This document shows, in pieces, positions 26,194-34,970 of a DNA stretch of 64,000 bases. The DNA comes from Acidovorax facilis (GTDB lineage: Bacteria > Pseudomonadota > Gammaproteobacteria > Burkholderiales > Burkholderiaceae_C). The notes under the pieces are model-generated. The model did not search any database. It was given only the letters and a program-made list of their open reading frames with translations, and was not told the DNA's origin. Within the stretch, counting starts at the first letter, position 1. Each line of letters starts with the position of its first letter. The stretch lies in assembly GCF_023913775.1 (NCBI RefSeq), contig NZ_JAMXAX010000005.1, forward strand, positions 1 through 64,000, given 5' to 3'. A program made the translations under genes and the position numbers.

Positions 26194-27084
26194 ATGCCCC
26201 AGCCTTCATCTGCCTTGGACACACCCTTGCCAGCACGCTTTCAGCAGCGCTTGCAGGAGCGCCTGACCGCAGACGACATTGCGCGTTTTGACCGCGACGG
26301 CGCCATCTGCATCAAGCAGTTGCTCACGCGCGATGAGGTGGCACTGCTGCGCGATGGCATCGATGCCAACCTGGCCGCGCCCAGCCCGCGCGCCAAAGTG
26401 GCCAGCCGGCCGGATGACCCGGGCCGCTTCTTCGAGGACTTCTGCAACTGGCAGGACATCCCGCAGTTTGGCCGCTTTGTGCGCGAGACACCGCTGGCGC
26501 TGGCTGCGCAGCGCCTGATGCAGTCGCGCACCGTGCGGCTGTACCACGACCATGTGCTGGTGAAGGAGCCGGGAACCCGCCAGCGCACGCCCTGGCACCA
26601 GGACCAGCCTTACTACAACATCGACGGCACGCAGAACATCAGCATGTGGATACCGGTGGACCCGGTGTCGCGTGCGGCCACGCTGGAGTTTGTGGCGGGT
26701 TCACACAAGGGCCCATGGCTCATGCCGCGCACCTTCATGGACAACCAGGCGAAGTGGTTCCCCGAAGGCAGCCTGCAGGACCTGCCCAACGTTGAGGCCG
26801 ACCGCGATTCCTTCCCTATCGTGGGCTGGGAAATCGAGCCCGGTGACGTGGTGTGTTTCCACATGCTCACGCTGCATGCCGCCGGTGGGGTGGAGGGCAG
26901 CAACCGCCGCCGTGTGTTCTCGGTGCGCTTTCTGGGCGACGACACGCGCCATGCGCCCCGGCCGTGGAAGACCTCGCCCGAGTTTCCGGGCCTGGCCGAC
27001 GAGTTGCCCGCTGGCGCGGAGATGGACCATCCGCTGTTCCCGCTGCTGGTGACGGGCGCGGGGCAGACTGCCGCATCATCCTGA
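26194..27084 (+). CDS. Phytanoyl-CoA dioxygenase (PhyH) family protein
   Basis: This 296-residue protein has the iron ligands of Fe(II)/2-oxoglutarate oxygenases: His135 and Asp137 in PWHQDQPY, distal His228 in LTLHAAGG, and Arg239/240 for 2-oxoglutarate. PhyH proteins hydroxylate or demethylate small molecules. It lies between an amino-acid importer and hutD with tight spacing, so the substrate may be a modified histidine. Substrate is inference; the enzyme class is clear. A 3-bp gap joins it to hutD. Confidence 0.86.
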   Translation: MPQPSSALDTPLPARFQQRLQERLTADDIARFDRDGAICIKQLLTRDEVALLRDGIDANLAAPSPRAKVASRPDDPGRFFEDFCNWQDIPQFGRFVRETPLALAAQRLMQSRTVRLYHDHVLVKEPGTRQRTPWHQDQPYYNIDGTQNISMWIPVDPVSRAATLEFVAGSHKGPWLMPRTFMDNQAKWFPEGSLQDLPNVEADRDSFPIVGWEIEPGDVVCFHMLTLHAAGGVEGSNRRRVFSVRFLGDDTRHAPRPWKTSPEFPGLADELPAGAEMDHPLFPLLVTGAGQTAASS

Positions 27085-27087
27085 TTG

Positions 27088-27732
27088 ATGAACACGACGA
27101 CAACGACAACAACACCGATGGCAATGCATTTTTTTGACCTGGCCACCACGCCCAGCATGCCCTGGAAAAACGGCGGCGGCAGCACGCAGGAGCTGGCCTG
27201 CTGGCCCCCCGGCGCGGACATGAACAGCTTTGAGTGGCGCGTGAGCCTGGCCACGGTGGACCGGCCCGGTCCGTTCTCGGTCTTCCCGGCCATCGACCGG
27301 CAGATCATGCTGCTGGGCGGCGATGGCCTGCACCTGCGCAGCACTGGCTGGGAGCACCTGCTGGAGCAGCGCTGGCAGCCGTTTGCGTTTTCGGGTGACG
27401 ACGCAGTGGATGGCGCCATGCTGGGCGGCACGTCCAAGGACTTCAACCTCATGCAGCGGCGGGGCCTGTGGCAGGGCCCGCTGCAGGTGGTGAGCGATGC
27501 GCAGTCTCCCGACAGCACGCCTGCGGGCCTGTGCCTGGTGCTGCAGGGCGATTGGCAGTGGGTGGCGCCGGGCGCCGGGCCGCGTGCGCTGGCTACAGGA
27601 CAGGGCTTTTGGTGGGCAGGCGAGGGCGGTGCAACGCCGGGCCGACTGGAGCCGCTGCATGCGGGGGCCGACGCCGATGCGCCCGCACTGGTCTGGATCG
27701 CCTTGCAGCGCGGTGCAGTCCCAAAAATTTGA
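27088..27732 (+). CDS. hutD: HutD/Ves family protein
   Basis: HutD is a cupin-like protein of hut operons thought to limit pathway flux. The 214-residue product has the signature TPSMPWKNGGGSTQELACWP (split TPSMPWKNGGGST and QELACWP), the VSLATVDRPGPFS strand and the FPAIDRQIMLLGGDG loop. Starts at 27088, 27118 and 27124 are all possible; a stretch of seven Thr residues follows the first. It follows the dioxygenase gene directly. Confidence 0.9.
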   Translation: MNTTTTTTTPMAMHFFDLATTPSMPWKNGGGSTQELACWPPGADMNSFEWRVSLATVDRPGPFSVFPAIDRQIMLLGGDGLHLRSTGWEHLLEQRWQPFAFSGDDAVDGAMLGGTSKDFNLMQRRGLWQGPLQVVSDAQSPDSTPAGLCLVLQGDWQWVAPGAGPRALATGQGFWWAGEGGATPGRLEPLHAGADADAPALVWIALQRGAVPKI

Positions 27733-27791
27733 ATAAAAATGGCCGCCACCGCATGATAGATAAGCGCTGGTAGCTATTATTTGTATAGCAT
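27730..27791. repeat. Palindromic AGCGCTT/AAGCGCT repeat, copy 2
   Basis: AAGCGCT at 27762-27768 followed by GGTAGCTATTATTTGTATAG matches the right half of copy 1; the left half is degraded. It occupies the gap between the hutD stop and hutI start. Confidence 0.55.
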
Positions 27792-27821
27792 ACAACACGG
27801 AGCCCACGGGTGGGCAGGCAG

Positions 27822-29105
27822 ATGCAAAACAAGGACAACCCCAGTCACCCCAATGGATGGGCCGCCAGCCAGAACGCCGATGGCGTGTGGCAGAACCTGA
27901 AACCCGCGCCCGGCCTGTGGGTGGCCGATGTGCCCGTGCCCGAGGGCCAGCCCGCCTGCGTGGTGGTGCAGCAAGGCCAGATGGCCTGGGTGGGGCCCGA
28001 GGCGCAGTTGCCTGCCTCCTACCAGGCATTGCCGCGCCATAATGCGCGGGGCGCGCTCGCCACCCCCGGGCTGGTGGACTGCCACACGCACCTGGTCTAT
28101 GGTGGCCAGCGTGCCAACGAGTTCGCCATGCGCCTGGCCGGTGCCACCTATGAAGAAGTGGCCAAGGCGGGTGGTGGCATTGTGTCGTCGGTGAAGGCCA
28201 CGCGCGTTGCCACCGAAGACGAACTCTTTGACCAGGCTGCGCCGCGCCTGCAGGCCCTGATGGCCGAAGGCGTATGCGCCGTCGAGATCAAGTCCGGCTA
28301 CGGCCTGGCCTTGGAGCACGAACGCAAGCAATTGCGCGTGGCCCGCCGTCTGGGCGAGGCGTTTGGCGTGACGGTGCGCACCACCTTTTTGGGCGCACAC
28401 GCGCTGCCGCCCGAGTACGCAGGCCGTAGCCAAGCCTATGTCGATCTAGTCTGCAAGGAGATGCTGCCCGCGCTGGCCGCCGAGGGCCTGGTGGATGCGG
28501 TGGATGTGTTCTGCGAACGCATCGCCTTCACGCTGGCCGAGACAAGCCAAGTCTTCCAGGCTGCGCAAAAGCTGGGCATCCCCGTCAAACTGCACGCCGA
28601 GCAGCTGTCGGACATGGGCGGAGCGGCGCTGGCCGCGCGTTACGGTGCACTGTCGTGCGACCACATCGAGCACCTGTCGGCCGATGGCATCGCCGCCATG
28701 AAGGCCGCTGGCACCGTGGCCGTGCTGCTGCCCGGTGCCTACTACACGCTGCGTGACACGCATTTACCGCCCATCGCGCAGCTGCGCGCAGCGGGCGTGC
28801 CCATGGCCGTCTCCACCGACCACAACCCGGGCACCTCGCCCGCGCTGAGCCTGCTGCTGATGGTCAACATGGCCTGCACCTTGTTCCGTCTGACGGTGCC
28901 CGAGGCGCTGGCAGGCATCACCACCCACGCCGCACACGCGCTGGGCTTGCAAGATTCCCACGGCCTCATCGCATCTGGCAGGCCCGCCAATTTTGTGCTG
29001 TGGCCTGTGGGCGAGGCGGCCGAGCTGGCCTACTGGCTGGGCCAAAAGCCCGACTGCACCATCGTGCGACAAGGGCGTATTGCAAGGGCAAGGAGTGAGG
29101 CATGA
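27822..29105 (+). CDS. hutI: Imidazolonepropionase
   Basis: HutI opens the imidazolone ring of imidazolonepropionate to give formiminoglutamate. The 427-residue amidohydrolase has the metal-binding [10 protein letters not shown], the KSGYGL loop, [11 protein letters not shown] and the late [10 protein letters not shown]. It is about 15-20 residues longer than usual at the N-terminus. ATG 27822 was chosen over a GTG at 27810. It overlaps the following hydrolase gene by four bases. Confidence 0.95.
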   Translation: MQNKDNPSHPNGWAASQNADGVWQNLKPAPGLWVADVPVPEGQPACVVVQQGQMAWVGPEAQLPASYQALPRHNARGALATPGLVDCHTHLVYGGQRANEFAMRLAGATYEEVAKAGGGIVSSVKATRVATEDELFDQAAPRLQALMAEGVCAVEIKSGYGLALEHERKQLRVARRLGEAFGVTVRTTFLGAHALPPEYAGRSQAYVDLVCKEMLPALAAEGLVDAVDVFCERIAFTLAETSQVFQAAQKLGIPVKLHAEQLSDMGGAALAARYGALSCDHIEHLSADGIAAMKAAGTVAVLLPGAYYTLRDTHLPPIAQLRAAGVPMAVSTDHNPGTSPALSLLLMVNMACTLFRLTVPEALAGITTHAAHALGLQDSHGLIASGRPANFVLWPVGEAAELAYWLGQKPDCTIVRQGRIARARSEA

Positions 29106-29941
29106 GCATGGCTGTGTCGGAACTGCGCTTGGGCCCCATGCCCGGGCGCCAGCAAGGGCAGGGGGCGCCCGTGCTGCTGGTGCACGGTGCGTTGGCCGAT
29201 GCGCGGATGTGGTCGGCCCACCAGATCCATCTGGCTGCGCGCTGGAACACACTGGCCGTCACGCTGCGCTACTTTGGTACGGAGGCTTGGCCCGACGATG
29301 GCCCGCCCTTTGGGCTGGCCACGCATCTGGACGACCTCGTGCAGGCCATCGACGCATGGGGCCAGGGCCCGGTGCATCTGGTGGCCTGGTCGTATTCAGC
29401 ACATGCCGCTTTGTACATGGCGCGGCACCACGCCACGCGGCTGCGCAGCGTGTTCGTGTACGAGCCAGGCTTTCCTACCTATCTGCAGGAGCCGGAAGCG
29501 CTGGCACGCTTTCAGGCCGATGCACAGCTCATGTACGGCCCGTTGGCCGAGGCCGTGTTGCGGAGTGATTTGGCCGCTGCTACCCGCATCCTCATGGATG
29601 CCTCGGGCCAGTCGCCGGGGTACTTTGACCGCCAGCCTGCAGAGCGGCGCGCCGTGCAACTGGACAACGCGCACACGCTGCCGCGCATCATGTCGCAGAC
29701 GCCGCCGCTGCCGCTGTCTGCCACCGACCTGGCGGCCATCACGCTGCCTGTGTGTATTGCCCAGGGCGGTGACACACGCCCCGTCTTTGGCGAAGTCGCC
29801 AGCGCTGCGGCGCGTGCCGTGCCGCAGGCGCGCCATCTGGTGGTGCCTCAGGCCACCCATATGTGGCCTGACGAGGCGCCGCAGGCTTTTTGCGAAGCAC
29901 TGGAAGCCTTCTGGCGCAGCGCCTACCCTTCTGGAGCGTGA
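29102..29941 (+). CDS. Alpha/beta hydrolase embedded in the hut operon
   Basis: The 279-residue protein has an alpha/beta-hydrolase fold: oxyanion motif HG at 28-29 ([13 protein letters not shown]), a nucleophile elbow AWSYSAHAA with Ser97 (W-S-Y-S rather than canonical GxSxG), and a C-terminal catalytic His in [12 protein letters not shown]. It is translationally coupled to hutI (ATGA) and followed by hutF after 3 bp. No classical hut step needs it. It may hydrolyse an ester or amide such as a histidine derivative; this is a guess from position. Confidence 0.85.
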   Translation: MSMAVSELRLGPMPGRQQGQGAPVLLVHGALADARMWSAHQIHLAARWNTLAVTLRYFGTEAWPDDGPPFGLATHLDDLVQAIDAWGQGPVHLVAWSYSAHAALYMARHHATRLRSVFVYEPGFPTYLQEPEALARFQADAQLMYGPLAEAVLRSDLAAATRILMDASGQSPGYFDRQPAERRAVQLDNAHTLPRIMSQTPPLPLSATDLAAITLPVCIAQGGDTRPVFGEVASAAARAVPQARHLVVPQATHMWPDEAPQAFCEALEAFWRSAYPSGA

Positions 29942-29944
29942 TCA

Positions 29945-31327
29945 ATGAATGAGCTGTTTGCCCCGAACGCCCTGCTGCCCACCGGCTGGGCGCGCAATGT
30001 ACTGCTGCAATGGGATGAGGCTGGGCGCCTTTGCACCGTCGCACCGGATGCCGTTGTGCCACAGGGCACTCCCGTGGCCCCAGGGCCTGTGCTGCCTGGT
30101 ATGCCCAACCTGCATTCGCACGCCTTCCAGCGCGCGTTTGCGGGCCTCACCGAGTACAGGGGGGAAAGTCAGGACAGCTTCTGGAGCTGGCGCAACCTGA
30201 TGTACCGCTTTGCCGCACGCATCACGCCCGAGTCTCTGGAGGCCATCGCCACCTGGCTGTATGTGGAGATGCTGGAGGCAGGCTACACGTCGGTGTGCGA
30301 GTTCCATTACGTGCACCACGACCAGGATGGCACACCGTATGCCGACGATGCCACGCTGTCGCAGGCATTGCTGCGCGCAGCGCGCAACGCGGGCATGGGC
30401 ATCACGCTGCTGCCGGTGCTGTACCAGACCAGCGGGTTTGGCGCCAAGCCGCCGCGTGCAGACCAGGCCCGGTTCATCCGCAGCACGGATAACATGCTCT
30501 CATTATTGGAGCGGATCACGCCCGCTGCACAGGCGCAAGGGGCTGTTTTGGGTCTTGCACCGCACTCGCTGCGTGCGGTGCCGCCCGACAGCCTGGCCGC
30601 TGCTGTGCAGGGCCTCACGGCGCTCAGCCCCGAGGCCCCTATCCACATCCACATTGCTGAGCAGACGCAGGAGGTGGATGACTGCATTGCCTGGAGCGGC
30701 CAGCGCCCTGTGCAGTGGCTGCTGGAGCACGCGCCGGTGGATGAGCGCTGGTGCCTGGTGCATGCCACGCACATGACGCCGCAGGAATACGCCGATGCTG
30801 CCCGCACGGGTGCTGTGGCTGGCATCTGCCCCACCACGGAAGCCAACCTGGGCGACGGCATCTTCGACATGCCGCTGTGGCTGCAGCACGGCGGCCGTTG
30901 GGGCGTGGGCTCTGACAGCCATGCCTGCGTGAACGCGGCCGAGGAACTGCTGATGCTCGAATACGGCCAGCGCCTGTCGCTGCGCCAGCGCAATGTGCTG
31001 GCCAATGCAGCGCAGCCCGAGGTTGCGACGGCCATGACCTTGCAGGCCGTTGCAGGCGGGTCGCAGGCCGCAGGGCGCGCCATTGGCGGCATCGCGGTGG
31101 GGCAGCAGGCCGACCTGGTGGCGCTCGATGCGCAGCATGTGGCGCTGCGCGATCTGCCCGCGCACAGCATGCTGTCGGCCCATGTGTTTGGCAGCCACCG
31201 CACCTCCGCCATTGACAGTGTGTGGGTGGCGGGCCAGCGGCGCATCGCTGCTGGACGGCACGCACTGCACGGTGATGCTGCCCATGCGTTTGTGACCGCG
31301 CGTTCCGCCACCATCGCGCCAGATTGA
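29945..31327 (+). CDS. hutF: Formimidoylglutamate deiminase
   Basis: HutF deiminates N-formimidoyl-L-glutamate to N-formyl-L-glutamate, the fourth step of the five-step hut route. The 460-residue amidohydrolase has MPNLHSHAFQRAFAGL as metal site, the EFHYVHH segment, HIHIAEQTQEV and the late GSDSHACVN. Length is normal. Together with hutG it shows that the pathway avoids direct formamide release. Starts at ATG 29945. Confidence 0.96.
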   Translation: MNELFAPNALLPTGWARNVLLQWDEAGRLCTVAPDAVVPQGTPVAPGPVLPGMPNLHSHAFQRAFAGLTEYRGESQDSFWSWRNLMYRFAARITPESLEAIATWLYVEMLEAGYTSVCEFHYVHHDQDGTPYADDATLSQALLRAARNAGMGITLLPVLYQTSGFGAKPPRADQARFIRSTDNMLSLLERITPAAQAQGAVLGLAPHSLRAVPPDSLAAAVQGLTALSPEAPIHIHIAEQTQEVDDCIAWSGQRPVQWLLEHAPVDERWCLVHATHMTPQEYADAARTGAVAGICPTTEANLGDGIFDMPLWLQHGGRWGVGSDSHACVNAAEELLMLEYGQRLSLRQRNVLANAAQPEVATAMTLQAVAGGSQAAGRAIGGIAVGQQADLVALDAQHVALRDLPAHSMLSAHVFGSHRTSAIDSVWVAGQRRIAAGRHALHGDAAHAFVTARSATIAPD

Positions 31328-31348
31328 ACCCATACCTTTGGATTTGTG

Positions 31349-32167
31349 ATGACTGATACCTCTCCACCACCTTATGTTCTCTACCCCGGTACCGCACCGC
31401 TGCTGGTGTCCATGCCCCACGCGGGCACCTATGTGCCCCCGGCGCTGGCGGCCCGCTTTACCGACGAGGCCCGCCAGGTGCCCGATACCGACTGGCACAT
31501 GGAGCGGCTGTATGGCTTTGCCAAAGACTTGGGTGCCTCTGTTCTTGTGGCCACGCATTCGCGGTATGTGGTCGATCTGAACCGCCCGCCCGACGGCACC
31601 AGCCTGTACCCCGGCCAGAGCGTCACCGGCCTGTGCCCGGTCGATACCTTTGATGACACGCCCATCTACGCCCAAGGGGGTGTGCCGGATGATGCTGAGG
31701 TGGCGGCGCGGCGCGATGCGGTGTGGGTGCCATACCATGCACAACTGCGTGCCGAGCTGGACCGCATCAGGGCCCGGCATGGCGTGGCGGTGCTGTGGGA
31801 TGCGCATTCCATCCGCTCTGTGCTGCCGCGCTTTTTTGAGGGCAAGCTGCCCGACCTGAACCTGGGCACGGCCAATGGCGAAAGCTGCAACCCCGCCCTG
31901 GCGCAAGAACTGCTGTCGATTGCACAACAAGCCACTGGCTACACCGCCGTACTCAACGGCCGTTTCAAGGGCGGGCACATCACACGCCACTACGGCCAGC
32001 CAGAGCAAGGCGTGCATGCCATCCAGCTGGAAATGACACAGTGCAGCTACATGCAGGAGGCCTTGCCATTTGACTATCTGCCGGAGGTTGCGGCGCGCGT
32101 CCAGCCCCATCTGCAGCGCATGTTGACTGCGGCGCTGGCCTTCGCCACGTCAGCATCAAAGGCTTGA
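31349..32167 (+). CDS. hutG: N-formylglutamate deformylase
   Basis: HutG hydrolyses N-formylglutamate to glutamate and formate, the last step. The 272-residue FGase-family protein has SMPHAGTYVPP near the start, TDWHMERLYGFA, and the zinc-site segment WDAHSIRS. ATG 31349 was preferred to GTG 31346. It ends at a hairpin, which probably marks the end of the hut transcript. Confidence 0.95.
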   Translation: MTDTSPPPYVLYPGTAPLLVSMPHAGTYVPPALAARFTDEARQVPDTDWHMERLYGFAKDLGASVLVATHSRYVVDLNRPPDGTSLYPGQSVTGLCPVDTFDDTPIYAQGGVPDDAEVAARRDAVWVPYHAQLRAELDRIRARHGVAVLWDAHSIRSVLPRFFEGKLPDLNLGTANGESCNPALAQELLSIAQQATGYTAVLNGRFKGGHITRHYGQPEQGVHAIQLEMTQCSYMQEALPFDYLPEVAARVQPHLQRMLTAALAFATSASKA

Positions 32168-32179
32168 GCTTGCTCAAGC
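32162..32179 (+). terminator. Hairpin at the end of hutG
   Basis: GCTTGAGC and GCTCAAGC form a perfect 8-bp stem with a TT loop that overlaps the hutG stop codon. No long T-tract follows, so it may act as an mRNA end or processing structure rather than a strong terminator. Confidence 0.45.
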
Positions 32180-32297
32180 TTGTGAGCTAACCCTCTCACT
32201 GTTGATGGGGGTTCGGTGCTACCATGGTTCAGCGGTCGGCACCAGGCCGCTGAGGGGGTTCCCTGTTGACCCACTCAAGCGGAAGGAGCCGCACCCC

Positions 32298-32507
32298 ATG
32301 GATCCAACCGCCTATTACTACATGCCCCATTTCAAGCCTGGCGCTTCCGTCCAGTGGAAGCAGCAGCGCGAAACGGTCAGCCATGTGGTCATCCGCCGCA
32401 ATGCGCTGATGATCTACTTGGTGGGCAATGACACTGCGGTGCACCCCGACACCCTGCAACTGGCCCCCACCGCGTTTCAGCTGACGCGTGTCCCGGACCG
32501 GATCTGA
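32298..32507 (+). CDS. Small uncharacterised protein
   Basis: A 69-residue protein starts at ATG 32298 after AAGGAG. It reads MDPTAYYYMPHFKPGASVQW..., then SHVVIRRNALMIYLVGND and HPDTLQLAPTAFQL, consistent with a small beta-rich domain. No signal or membrane helix. An in-frame start at 32202 exists but lacks the ribosome-binding site. I do not recognise the family. It faces psd, whose gene runs the other way. Confidence 0.65.
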   Translation: MDPTAYYYMPHFKPGASVQWKQQRETVSHVVIRRNALMIYLVGNDTAVHPDTLQLAPTAFQLTRVPDRI

Positions 32508-32567
32508 CGGGCTGGTGCACAGGGCAGGGTGCTTACCACCCTTTGCCTGTCGCAAGGCTGCGGTCGC

Positions 32568-33419
32568 TCAGACCGCCCCGCGCTGTGCCATGGCCTCGCC
32601 CAGCTGAATCGCCCGCATCGGAGCCCACTGCGGGTTGAATTGCAATGGCCCCTGGGGAAACAACATCACCACCGTGGAGCCGAGCAGGAAGCGGCCCATT
32701 TCTTCACCCTGCTGCAGGCTGACCTGGCCTTTGGCGTAGTCCCACTGCCGCAGCGTGCCCGTGCGTGGCGGGTTGACCTGCCCGTGCCACACGGTGGCCA
32801 TGCTGCCCACGATGGTGGCGCCCACCAGCACCAGCACAAAGGGCCCCTGGGCCGACTCAAAAAAGCACACCACGCGTTCATTGCGCGCGAACAGGCCGGG
32901 CACACCTCGTGCCGTGGTCGGGTTCACCGAAAACAGATCGCCCGGCACATGCACCATGCGCGTCAGCTCGCCCGCGCAGGGCATGTGGATGCGGTGGTAG
33001 TCGCGCGGGCTCAGGTACAGCGTGGCGAAGTGGCCGTTGTCAAAACGGGCTGCTGCTTCCGCATCGCCGCCCACCAAGGCGGTTGTGGAGTAGGTGTGCC
33101 CCTTGGCCTGGAAAATCTGGTCCTTCGCGATGGGGCCAAACTGGCTGATGGCGCCATCCACGGGGCAGATCAGGTCTGCCGCCGCCAGCGGGCGGGCCCC
33201 GGGTTTCAACGCACGCGTGAAGAAGTCGTTGAACGATGCGTAGCTGGTGATGTCGGGGTTGGCGGCCTCGGCCATGTTGACGTTGTAGCGGGCCACAAAG
33301 CGGCGGATCACCGAGGTGGTCAGTCCGCCCAACTGGGCCGACGCAAATTTGCCAGCCAGGGTGGTCAGTGCCTGCTTGGGCAGGAGGTATTGCGGCAGAA
33401 CTGCCAGGCGATCGGACAC
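32568..33419 (-). CDS. psd: Phosphatidylserine decarboxylase proenzyme
   Basis: Psd makes phosphatidylethanolamine from phosphatidylserine at the inner membrane. The 283-residue proenzyme has the autocleavage motif LGST with Ser248 that becomes the pyruvoyl group, the ICPVDGAISQ block and the YHRIHMP block. The length fits the short bacterial type. It lies 63 bp downstream of livF on the same strand and may be co-transcribed, but is functionally unrelated. Confidence 0.96.
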   Translation of the reverse strand: MSDRLAVLPQYLLPKQALTTLAGKFASAQLGGLTTSVIRRFVARYNVNMAEAANPDITSYASFNDFFTRALKPGARPLAAADLICPVDGAISQFGPIAKDQIFQAKGHTYSTTALVGGDAEAAARFDNGHFATLYLSPRDYHRIHMPCAGELTRMVHVPGDLFSVNPTTARGVPGLFARNERVVCFFESAQGPFVLVLVGATIVGSMATVWHGQVNPPRTGTLRQWDYAKGQVSLQQGEEMGRFLLGSTVVMLFPQGPLQFNPQWAPMRAIQLGEAMAQRGAV

Positions 33420-33481
33420 GGGCGAACCCCTCGAAGACGAAAGCGGACGATTCTATCGGCGGGGCGCCATCGGCCGCATTC

Positions 33482-34195
33482 TCATACCCCGAGGTACTGG
33501 TCCAGCAGTTGCGGCTGCGCGTGCAATGCGTCGGAGCTGCCCTCGAACACCACCTGGCCCTTGACCAGGATGATGTTGCGGTCGGTGATCTGCGTGACGT
33601 GTTTCCAGTTTTTGTCCACGATGACGCTGCTGATGCCGCTGTCCTTGATCAGGCTGCAGATGCGCCAGATCTCGCGGGCGATCAGCGGGGCCAGGCCTTC
33701 GGTGGCCTCGTCGAGGATGAGCACATCCGGGTTGGTCATCAGCGCGCGGCCAATGGTCAGCATCTGCTGCTCGCCCCCGCTGAGCTGCTGGCCGCCGTGG
33801 CCGAGGCGCTCCTTCAGGCGCGGGAAGGTCTCCAGCACACGCTCGTAGGTCCAGTCGCGCTGGCCGCGTGTGCCGGCGCGCGCGGCCATCTGCAGGTTCT
33901 CGACCACGCTCAGGTTGCCAAAGATGCCACGGCCTTCCGGCACGTACGCGATGCCCAGGCGCGCCACCTCATAGGGTGGCTTGCCCGTCATATCGCGGCC
34001 CGCCACGGCCACGCTGCCAGAGCGGGGCTTGATCAGGCCCATCAGGGACTTGAGCAGGGTGCTCTTGCCCATGCCGTTGCGGCCCATGAGGCCGATGGTT
34101 TCGCCCTGGCCCACGGTGAAATCAATGCCGTGCAGGATGTGGCTGCTGCCGTAGAAGGTGTGGATGCCCTTGGCATCGATCCATGGAGTGGTCAT
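33482..34195 (-). CDS. livF: Branched-chain amino-acid ABC transporter ATPase LivF
   Basis: The 237-residue ATPase has Walker A GRNGMGKST, Q-loop region YVPEGRGIFGNLSVVENL, signature LSGGEQQML and Walker B VLILDEATEGLAP, as in LivF. Note Asp-Glu-Ala in place of the commoner Asp-Glu-Pro. The start at 34195 lies one base after the livG stop. With livG it energises the LivHM channel. A frame upstream of 34195 is spurious. Confidence 0.94.
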   Translation of the reverse strand: MTTPWIDAKGIHTFYGSSHILHGIDFTVGQGETIGLMGRNGMGKSTLLKSLMGLIKPRSGSVAVAGRDMTGKPPYEVARLGIAYVPEGRGIFGNLSVVENLQMAARAGTRGQRDWTYERVLETFPRLKERLGHGGQQLSGGEQQMLTIGRALMTNPDVLILDEATEGLAPLIAREIWRICSLIKDSGISSVIVDKNWKHVTQITDRNIILVKGQVVFEGSSDALHAQPQLLDQYLGV

Positions 34196-34196
34196 C

Positions 34197-34970
34197 TCAG
34201 TGGTCCTCTCCGAGGTAGGCCGCCTGCACGGTGGCATCGGCGCGCACCTCGGGCGGTGTGCCATGCGCAATCACCTCGCCGTTGACCATCACCGTGAGAC
34301 GGTCAGCCAGCGCAAACACGGCATCCATATCGTGCTCCACCAGCATGATGGCGTGGGCGGGTTTGAGGCGCTGCAGCAGCTCGACCATGCGTTCCGCTTC
34401 GGCCACGCCCATGCCCGCCAGGGGCTCGTCGAGCAGCAGCACCTGGGGCTCCGTGGCCAAGGTCATGGCGATCTCCAACTGGCGCTGCTCGCCGTGGCTC
34501 ATGGCGCCGGCAATCGCCATGCGCCGGTCTTTCAAGCCAGAAAGCTCAATAGCGCTTTCCAGGCGGGCGTTGGTAGCGCTGTTTTTGATAGTGTTTGCAC
34601 GTGTGTCCTGCCACCAGCGCAGCGGGTTCCAGGGCTGCTGCGCATCGCGCGACTGCGCGGCCAGGCGCACGTTTTCATGCACTGTGAGCGGCAAAAAGAT
34701 GTTGGTTTTTTGGTAGCTGCGCCCCAGGCCCTGGCGCGAGATGCGTTCGGGCGCCCAGCCGGTCACATCGGTGCTGCCAAGTTGCACTTGGCCCGCGCTC
34801 GGTGGAAGGTCGCCCGAGAGCAGGTTGGTCAGTGTGGACTTGCCCGCGCCGTTGGGGCCGATCACGGCATGGATCTGACCACGCCACAGGTCCAACGATA
34901 CGCCGTTGACAGCGGCCAGGCCTCCGAAGCGTTTGGTGAGCTGGCGGGCCGAGAGCAGAGCATCAGCCAT
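34197..34970 (-). CDS. livG: Branched-chain amino-acid ABC transporter ATPase LivG
   Basis: This 257-residue ATPase has Walker A GPNGAGKST, the LivG-type GLGRSYQKTNIF block, signature MSHGEQRQLEIAM and Walker B VLLLDEPLAGMG. Residues about 127-146 (TIKNSATNARLESAIELS) are encoded by a palindromic repeat that occurs elsewhere as non-coding DNA. The insertion lies in a variable surface region before the signature. Overlaps livM by eight bases. Confidence 0.94.
   Translation of the reverse strand: MADALLSARQLTKRFGGLAAVNGVSLDLWRGQIHAVIGPNGAGKSTLTNLLSGDLPPSAGQVQLGSTDVTGWAPERISRQGLGRSYQKTNIFLPLTVHENVRLAAQSRDAQQPWNPLRWWQDTRANTIKNSATNARLESAIELSGLKDRRMAIAGAMSHGEQRQLEIAMTLATEPQVLLLDEPLAGMGVAEAERMVELLQRLKPAHAIMLVEHDMDAVFALADRLTVMVNGEVIAHGTPPEVRADATVQAAYLGEDH
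34536..34592. repeat. Palindromic AGCGCTT/AAGCGCT repeat, copy 3, inside livG
   Basis: On the plus strand TAGCGCTT at 34550-34557 and AGCGCT at 34575-34580 are followed by GTTTTTGATAGTG, similar to copy 1. It is read in frame within livG without a stop. Confidence 0.55.
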
